Assembly (NCBI GenBank): GCA_036562265.1
Contig: DATCKS010000125.1
Span: 1 to 6,999 of the forward strand
DNA from: DASVDK01 sp036562265 [NCBI: Thermodesulfobacteriota bacterium]
Lineage (GTDB): Bacteria; DASVDK01
DNA: 6,999 bases
Reading direction: 5' to 3'
Shown here: positions 1 to 6,999 of the stretch, piece after piece
How positions within the stretch are numbered: position 1 is the first letter of the stretch
Layout: the number at the start of each line of letters is the position of its first letter
Translations under genes and position numbers: made by a program
Notes under the pieces: generated by a model
What the model saw: only the letters and a program-made list of their open reading frames with translations
The model's database searches: none
Told to the model about the DNA's origin: nothing

Positions 1-1115
<1,115 letters not shown>

Positions 1116-1128
1116 CCGCGCGGCCGGG

Positions 1129-1162
1129 CCCGGCGGGGGGCTCGCACGGGCCCTCCGCCGGG
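1129..1162 (+). terminator. GC-rich hairpin in the clpX-lon spacer
   Basis: The left arm CCCGGCGGGGGG (1129-1140) pairs with the right arm CCCTCCGCCGGG (1151-1162) around a 10-nt loop, giving 12 bp with a single G-T pair. It starts 13 nt after the clpX stop. No T-run follows (the next bases are tcgtccgcgc), so it is not a canonical intrinsic terminator. It could mark the clpX 3' end, slow polymerase, or protect mRNA processed between clpX and lon. No convincing promoter or heat-shock operator (sigma-32 type or CIRCE) is visible in the rest of the 88-nt spacer. The structure is certain; the role is not. Confidence 0.4.
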
Positions 1163-1203
1163 TCGTCCGCGCTACGCCGACGTCAGGCACACCCTGGGAG
1201 CCT

Positions 1204-3651
<2,448 letters not shown>

Positions 3652-3663
3652 GGGGCGAGAGCC

Positions 3664-3683
3664 GGGAGGGGGGGTCGGGTGGG
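3664..3683 (+). other. G-quadruplex-type motif upstream of the tRNA-Val promoter
   Basis: Between the lon stop and the tRNA promoter, the + strand carries G tracts at 3664-3666, 3668-3674, 3677-3679 and 3681-3683, separated by A, TC and T. This meets the usual G3+N1-7 pattern for an intramolecular quadruplex. It ends one base before the -35 hexamer. Folding is predicted from the pattern alone, and a high-GC genome will produce such motifs by chance. Confidence 0.45.
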
Positions 3684-3696
3684 CTTGACGCCCGCC
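3678..3696 (+). repeat. Inverted repeat centred on the tRNA-Val -35 box
   Basis: GGTGGGC (3678-3684) pairs with GCCCGCC (3690-3696), seven pairs including one T-G, around the loop TTGAC, which is the first five bases of the -35 hexamer. In RNA reading through from lon this would be a short stable hairpin 26 nt after the stop codon, but no T-run follows. It could form a lon 3' end, serve as a binding site over the promoter, or be chance. It shares its left arm with the G-rich motif, so the two folds are mutually exclusive. Confidence 0.4.
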
Positions 3697-3713
3697 AGGG
3701 ACGCGTCTAGAAT
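3685..3713 (+). promoter_or_regulatory. Sigma-70-type promoter for tRNA-Val
   Basis: The -35 TTGACG (3685-3690) and -10 TAGAAT (3708-3713) are separated by exactly 17 nt, each hexamer matching the consensus at five of six positions. The predicted transcription start is near 3720, about 33 nt before the mature tRNA. The TCTGCG stretch after the -10 box is moderately G/C-rich, as in many stringently controlled stable-RNA promoters, but control by ppGpp is inference. Its position directly ahead of a tRNA and its fit in very GC-rich DNA make it convincing. Confidence 0.82.
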
Positions 3714-3752
3714 TCTGCGTTCGCGCCGATCGCTCGAAGCGCGTGTAATTTC

Positions 3753-3828
3753 GGGCGGATAGCTCAGCTGGGAGAGCATCGGCTTTACAAGCCGAGGGTC
3801 ACAGGTTCGAGCCCTGTTCCGCCTACCA
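3753..3828 (+). tRNA. tRNA-Val, anticodon UAC
   Basis: A complete 76-nt cloverleaf reads GUA and, by wobble, other valine codons. Acceptor GGGCGGA (3753-3759) pairs with TCCGCCT (3818-3824). The D stem is GCTC/GAGC with loop agctggga. The anticodon stem TCGGC/GCCGA closes loop TTTACAA, with TAC at 3786-3788. The T stem ACAGG/CCTGT closes loop TTCGAGC. Discriminator A73 is followed by an encoded CCA (3826-3828). The sequence resembles E. coli tRNA-Val(UAC), particularly in the D arm. One oddity is that the terminal acceptor pair is G1:U72 rather than the usual G1:C72. It has its own strong promoter upstream, with a second tRNA gene 92 nt downstream. Confidence 0.97.
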
Positions 3829-3847
3829 GGGTGTGGGGCACCTTTCT
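3829..3847 (+). terminator. Weak intrinsic terminator after tRNA-Val
   Basis: GGTG (3830-3833) and CACC (3839-3842) form a four-pair stem with loop TGGGG, extendable by a G-T pair at 3829/3843, followed at once by TTTCT (3843-3847). The stem is short for a terminator, so at best it ends part of the tRNA-Val transcription; the rest would continue into tRNA-Asp. It could instead be a 3' processing signal. Confidence 0.3.
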
Positions 3848-3873
3848 CGACCGGCCCCGGCCTGTCGTATAAT
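3847..3873 (+). promoter_or_regulatory. Promoter for tRNA-Asp
   Basis: A perfect TATAAT lies at 3868-3873, in an AT-rich island that stands out from its surroundings. The -35 side is weak: the best candidate is TCGACC (3847-3852), four of six matches, at a short 15-nt spacing; nothing better sits at 17 nt (TCTCGA, 3845-3850). The predicted start is near 3880, about 40 nt before the tRNA, and the leader contains a possible 6-bp hairpin (3891-3896 with 3906-3911). The -10 box is convincing; the -35 assignment is tentative. Confidence 0.65.
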
Positions 3874-3920
3874 ATTGCTCGTCGAGCCTGCCCGGCCGCC
3901 CATGCGCCGGGTGGACATGT

Positions 3921-3997
<77 letters not shown>

Positions 3998-4008
3998 TTT
4001 TCGACGAG

Positions 4009-4043
4009 AGCCCGCGGGCGCCCGGATGCGCCCGCGGGCTTTT
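4009..4043 (+). terminator. Strong intrinsic terminator of the tRNA region
   Basis: AGCCCGCGGGCGC (4009-4021) and GCGCCCGCGGGCT (4028-4040) form a perfect 13-bp stem with the six-base loop ccggat, followed by TTTT (4040-4043) and CTG. This is a textbook rho-independent terminator. It should end transcripts from both tRNA promoters, plus any lon read-through, and separates the tRNA region from nadK. The ATG at 4026 lies inside it, which argues against that codon as the nadK start. Confidence 0.93.
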
Positions 4044-4132
4044 CTGTATCCACGCCCTCAGGCCCCGGGCGAGCTAGGCTGTGTCGGCTCCGGCGGCGCG
4101 CCGGGGTCCCGCCCGCGCGGGCCGGGCGGGTG

Positions 4133-4152
4133 CCGGCTCGGTCGCGAGCCGG
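4133..4152 (+). promoter_or_regulatory. Hairpin in the nadK leader
   Basis: CCGGCTCG (4133-4140) and CGAGCCGG (4145-4152) form a perfect 8-bp stem with tetraloop GTCG. It ends two bases before the G-run at 4155-4160 that probably serves as the nadK ribosome-binding site. The 126 nt between the tRNA terminator and the nadK start show no clear sigma-70 promoter, yet one must lie there or the operon depends on read-through. A role in translational or transcript control is possible but unproven. Confidence 0.35.
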
Positions 4153-4169
4153 GCGGGGGGCCCAAGTTC

Positions 4170-4979
4170 GTGCGTCGGGTCGGGATCGTCGCCAAGCCGG
4201 ACAGCAAGGCCGCGGCCGACGCCGCGGAACGGCTCGAGCGCTGGCTGGCGGCCCGGGGCCTCGTGGCCGTGCGCGACCCGGTCTCCCCGGACGGCCTCGA
4301 CCTGGTCGTGGTCCTGGGCGGCGACGGCACCCTCCTGGCGTCCGCGCGTCTCGTCGCCGGCCGGGCGGTCCCCATCCTCGGCGTCAACCTGGGCGGCCTG
4401 GGCTTCCTCACGGAGGTCACGGCCGACGAGATGCTGGACACCCTCGAGCGGGTGCTCGCGGGCGACTACACGGTGAGCGAGCGGATGCTCCTCACCGCCA
4501 GGCTCACGCGGGGGGGCGAGACGGTCGCCGAGCACACGGTGCTCAACGACGCCGTCCTCACCAAGGTCGCCCTGGCCCGCCTGGTCGAGTTGACCGTGGT
4601 CGTGGACGGAACCCCCATCACCACCTTTCGCGGCGACGGCCTCATCGTCGCGACCCCGACCGGGTCGACCGGCTACTCGCTGTCGGCCGGGGGGCCGATC
4701 ATCCACCCCGAGGACCGATCCATCCTCATCACGCCCATCGCGCCGCACACGCTCACGCTGCGCCCCCTGGTCGTGCCCGACTCCGTGGCGGTGGCCGTCA
4801 CCCGGACCCGCGACGACGGCGAGGTCGCGCTGACGCTCGACGGGCAGATCGGCTATCCGGTCCTGCCCCACGACGTGGTCGAGGTGCGGCGCGCGGCGGC
4901 CACCGTGCCGCTCGTCCATTCGCCGGTCCGGAGCTACTTCGACGTCCTCCGGACCAAGCTCAAGTGGGGCGGGCAGTAG
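4170..4979 (+). CDS. nadK: NAD kinase (ATP-NAD kinase)
   Basis: NadK phosphorylates NAD at the 2' hydroxyl to make NADP, the only de novo source of cellular NADP(H). The 269-residue product fits the family. Motifs: catalytic GGDGT at residues 50-54 (4317-4331); LND with N126-D127, where many homologues have NE; the hallmark TPTGSTGYS (162-170) followed by LSAGGPII; LDGQ; and a C-terminal RTKLKWGG. I chose the GTG at 4170, giving MRRVGIVAKPDS, where NadK homology begins; the G-run at 4155-4160 lies 9 nt upstream. The frame stays open back to an ATG at 4026, but that codon is inside the tRNA terminator and the extra 48 residues are low-complexity Gly/Pro/Arg with no family resemblance. recN follows 22 nt after the stop, probably in the same transcript. 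Function is very confident; the start is fairly confident. Confidence 0.96.
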   Translation: MRRVGIVAKPDSKAAADAAERLERWLAARGLVAVRDPVSPDGLDLVVVLGGDGTLLASARLVAGRAVPILGVNLGGLGFLTEVTADEMLDTLERVLAGDYTVSERMLLTARLTRGGETVAEHTVLNDAVLTKVALARLVELTVVVDGTPITTFRGDGLIVATPTGSTGYSLSAGGPIIHPEDRSILITPIAPHTLTLRPLVVPDSVAVAVTRTRDDGEVALTLDGQIGYPVLPHDVVEVRRAAATVPLVHSPVRSYFDVLRTKLKWGGQ

Positions 4980-5001
4980 GCCCGCGAGAGGTATCGAGGG
5001 G

Positions 5002-6726
5002 ATGCTGTCGGGGCTGAGGATCCGGCAGGTCGCCGTCATCGAGTCGCTCGAGCTCGAACTCGGCGCCGGGCTGACGGTGCTCACGGGCGAGACCGGCGCC
5101 GGCAAGTCGATCATCGTCGACACCTTGAACCTGCTGCTCGGGGCGCGCGCCTCCGCCGACCTGATCCGGGCCGGTGCGGAGGAGGCGACGGTCGAGGCGC
5201 GCTTCGACATCGCGGGCGACGAGCCGCTCATCGCCCGGCTGGTCGAGATGGGCGTCGAGGGGGCGGAGGCGGGGGAGCTGGTCGTCAAGCGGACGCTGTC
5301 CCGGGCGGGACGCAGCCGCACCTACCTCAACGGCGGGCCAGCCACCGCGTCGATGCTGGCCGGCATCGGCGACCGGCTCGTCGCCATCGCCGGGCAGCAC
5401 GAGTCGCAGCGGCTCCTGCGCCCGGACACCCACCTCGACCTCCTCGACGCCTACGCCCGCCTGGGCGAGGCGCGGCGCGACTACGCGGCGCGCTACGAGG
5501 CCTGGCGGGAGGCGGTCTCGCGTCTGGCCGAGTTGCGCGACGCCGAGAGCCGGCGGGGCGAGCGGACCGACGTCCTGCGACACCAGCTCGAGGAGCTCAA
5601 GGCCGCCGCGCTCGACCCCGACGAGGAGGAGCGGCTCCAGGAGGAGCGGAGGCTCCTCGCGTCGGCCGAGAAGCGGCGGGCGGCCGCCGAGGCCGCCTAC
5701 GAGCTGCTCTACGGCGCCGAGGACTCGGCCGTGGCGAAGATCGGCGAGGCGCTCGACTCGGCCCGCGTCCTCGCCCGGCTCGATCCTTCACAGGAGGCAG
5801 TGGCGGCGGACCTCGAGTCGGCGCTCCGGACGGTGCAGGAGCTGGGCGCCGGCCTGCGCCGCTACGCCTCGGGCGTCGACGCCGAGGCGGGACGGCTCGA
5901 CCAGGTCGAGACGCGCCTCGCGCTCCTCTCGCGGCTCAAGCGGCGGCACGGCGTGCAGAGCGTGACCGAGCTCGTGACCCTCGCCGCCGGCATGGCGGAG
6001 GAACTCGCAACGCTCGAGGCGCTCGAGTCGCGCATCGCCGAGGCCGAGCGGACCGCCGCGCGGCTCGAGCGCGAGGCGCGGGCGGCCGCCGAGCGGCTCT
6101 CGGCGTCGCGGCGGGAGGCGGCCGCCCGGCTCGCGCGGGAAGTCGAGGCGACGCTCGCCGGCCTGGGCATGGCGCGCGCCCGCTTCGAGGTCGGCTTCGC
6201 GGAGACCGGCCTCCCCCCCGCGCTCGGACCCCGCGGCTTCGACCGGGTCGAGTTCCTGCTCGCGGCGAACCCGGGCGAGCCCGTAAGGGCGCTGGCGCGC
6301 GTGGCGTCGGGCGGCGAGCTGTCGCGCGTCATGCTGGCGCTCAAAGGCCTCCTCTTCGAGGCGGGGGAGGCGACCGCGTACGTGTTCGACGAGATCGATG
6401 CCGGCGTGGGCGGGGCCGTGGCCGAGGTGGTGGGACGGGAGCTGACGCGGCTCGCCTCGAGGGCCCAGGTGATCTGCATTACTCACCTGCCGCAGATCGC
6501 CGCCTTCGCCGACCAGCACCTGCGCGTCGTCAAGGCGGTGGAGGGCGGGCGCGCCGTCACGCGCGTGGAGCCGCTCGACGCCGAGGCGCGGATCGAGGAG
6601 CTGTCGCGCATGATGGCCGGCCGCGTGATCACCGACGCCGCCCGCGAGCATGCCGCCGCCCTCATCGCCCAGGCCCGGGGCGCCGCCCGCGGGGGCGCCG
6701 GTACGGGCCGACGGGCGCGCCGGTGA
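5002..6726 (+). CDS. recN: DNA repair protein RecN
   Basis: RecN is an SMC-like ATPase that gathers at double-strand breaks and holds DNA ends for recombinational repair. The 574-residue protein (E. coli: 553) has split ABC-ATPase halves around a coiled coil. The N-terminal half has Walker A GETGAGKS (29-36) and the GQHESQRLL Q-loop region from residue 131. The Ala/Glu/Arg-rich helical middle runs about 155-380. The C-terminal half has the signature SGGELSR (436-442), Walker B VFDEIDAGVGG with D463 and E464, and the switch histidine H495 in ITHLPQIAA. The ATG at 5002 opens MLSGLRIRQVAVIE, matching the usual RecN start. GAGAGG (4986-4991) is a plausible ribosome-binding site; GAGGGG touches the ATG and is too close. 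No LexA-type box is visible upstream, so the SOS control known for E. coli recN is not supported here. Its stop overlaps the next gene. Confidence 0.98.
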   Translation: MLSGLRIRQVAVIESLELELGAGLTVLTGETGAGKSIIVDTLNLLLGARASADLIRAGAEEATVEARFDIAGDEPLIARLVEMGVEGAEAGELVVKRTLSRAGRSRTYLNGGPATASMLAGIGDRLVAIAGQHESQRLLRPDTHLDLLDAYARLGEARRDYAARYEAWREAVSRLAELRDAESRRGERTDVLRHQLEELKAAALDPDEEERLQEERRLLASAEKRRAAAEAAYELLYGAEDSAVAKIGEALDSARVLARLDPSQEAVAADLESALRTVQELGAGLRRYASGVDAEAGRLDQVETRLALLSRLKRRHGVQSVTELVTLAAGMAEELATLEALESRIAEAERTAARLEREARAAAERLSASRREAAARLAREVEATLAGLGMARARFEVGFAETGLPPALGPRGFDRVEFLLAANPGEPVRALARVASGGELSRVMLALKGLLFEAGEATAYVFDEIDAGVGGAVAEVVGRELTRLASRAQVICITHLPQIAAFADQHLRVVKAVEGGRAVTRVEPLDAEARIEELSRMMAGRVITDAAREHAAALIAQARGAARGGAGTGRRARR

Positions 6727-6999
6727 AGGCCAGGGCGCCGGCCGACATCGCCGCCGCGGTGGCGCGGCGCCTCGCCGGACGGGGCGCCGCGGCGTTCGAG
6801 ATCTACTACGAGTCGACGCGGTCGGTCGAGGTCGAGGTGAAGGGGGGCGAGGTGGAGCGGACGCAGTCCGCGATCGAGGCGGGCGTCGCGCTCCGCGTCC
6901 TCGTCGACGGTCGGCCCGGCTTCGCCTCGACGACCCGCCTCGACGCGGCCGGCCTCGAGCGCCTCGTCGACCGCGCGCTGGCCGGCGCGAAGGTGGCGG
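6723..6999 (+). CDS. PmbA/TldD-family metalloprotease-like protein (3' partial)
   Basis: The GTG at 6723 overlaps the recN TGA by GTGA, suggesting translational coupling. The frame runs open to the window end, giving 92 residues. The N-terminal helix (about 8-20) is followed by FEIYYESTRSVEVEVKGGEV, then GVALRVLVDGRPGFASTTRL and a helix ending LVDRALAGAKVA. That order (strand pair, basic/acidic GEVE turn, GxxxRVxxDGRxGFAS segment, A/L-rich helix) is characteristic of the PmbA/TldD N-terminal domain. TldD and TldE (PmbA) form a heteromeric zinc protease that processes peptides such as microcin B17 and degrades unfolded peptides in E. coli. The GEVE and GFAST wording looks more like PmbA/TldE than TldD, but the metal-binding region is outside the window, so the subunit type is uncertain. 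No strong Shine-Dalgarno is seen. Confidence 0.85.
   Translation, partial: MKARAPADIAAAVARRLAGRGAAAFEIYYESTRSVEVEVKGGEVERTQSAIEAGVALRVLVDGRPGFASTTRLDAAGLERLVDRALAGAKVA

Noticed and set aside
4044-4061. CTGT...CAG as a possible LexA (SOS) box upstream of nadK-recN.
   Set aside because: The two halves are separated by 12 nt rather than 10, the centre is not AT-rich, and the site overlaps the tRNA terminator tail.
4074-5321. A 415-residue minus-strand open frame opposite nadK and the start of recN.
   Set aside because: Low-complexity Arg/Asp/Gly/Ala composition with no family motif, while the opposite strand carries the intact, motif-complete nadK and recN.
5788-6651. A minus-strand open frame opposite the C-terminal half of recN.
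   Set aside because: A compositional shadow of recN: no motif, no start-site signal, and it covers the conserved ABC signature and Walker B codons.

Overview
This window is an ordinary stretch of bacterial core chromosome with very high GC and strongly G/C-ending codons. Every protein gene lies on the + strand. I found no mobile element, CRISPR array, defence locus or biosynthetic cassette, and no unknown system. Lon resembles the proteobacterial protein along its whole length, and clpX followed by lon is the order usual in Proteobacteria. A GC-rich deltaproteobacterial-type lineage, or a phylum such as Methylomirabilota/Rokubacteria, would fit. That placement is a guess and needs a database search.

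Positions 1-1115 hold the AAA+ unfoldase gene clpX, which lacks its 5' end and zinc-binding domain because the window starts inside it. An 88-nt spacer with a strong hairpin separates it from lon (1204-3651), a full-length ATP-dependent protease with intact ATPase and Ser-Lys catalytic motifs. Together they form a protein quality-control block.

Positions 3652-4045 are a compact tRNA region. A G-rich tract and an inverted repeat lead into a near-consensus promoter (TTGACG, 17 nt, TAGAAT) for tRNA-Val(UAC). A weak terminator follows, then a second promoter with a perfect TATAAT box for tRNA-Asp(GUC). The region closes with a 13-bp hairpin and a T-run, a textbook intrinsic terminator.

Positions 4170-6999 look like an operon: nadK (NAD kinase, GTG start chosen), recN 22 nt downstream (SMC-like repair ATPase), and the first 92 codons of a PmbA/TldD-family gene whose GTG start overlaps the recN stop. 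NADP supply, double-strand-break repair and peptide processing share no single pathway; nadK-recN adjacency is a recurrent bacterial arrangement.

The points most worth a second look are small: the nested structures around the tRNA-Val promoter, the G1:U72 pair of tRNA-Val, the inverted repeat flanking tRNA-Asp, and the hairpin just ahead of the nadK start.
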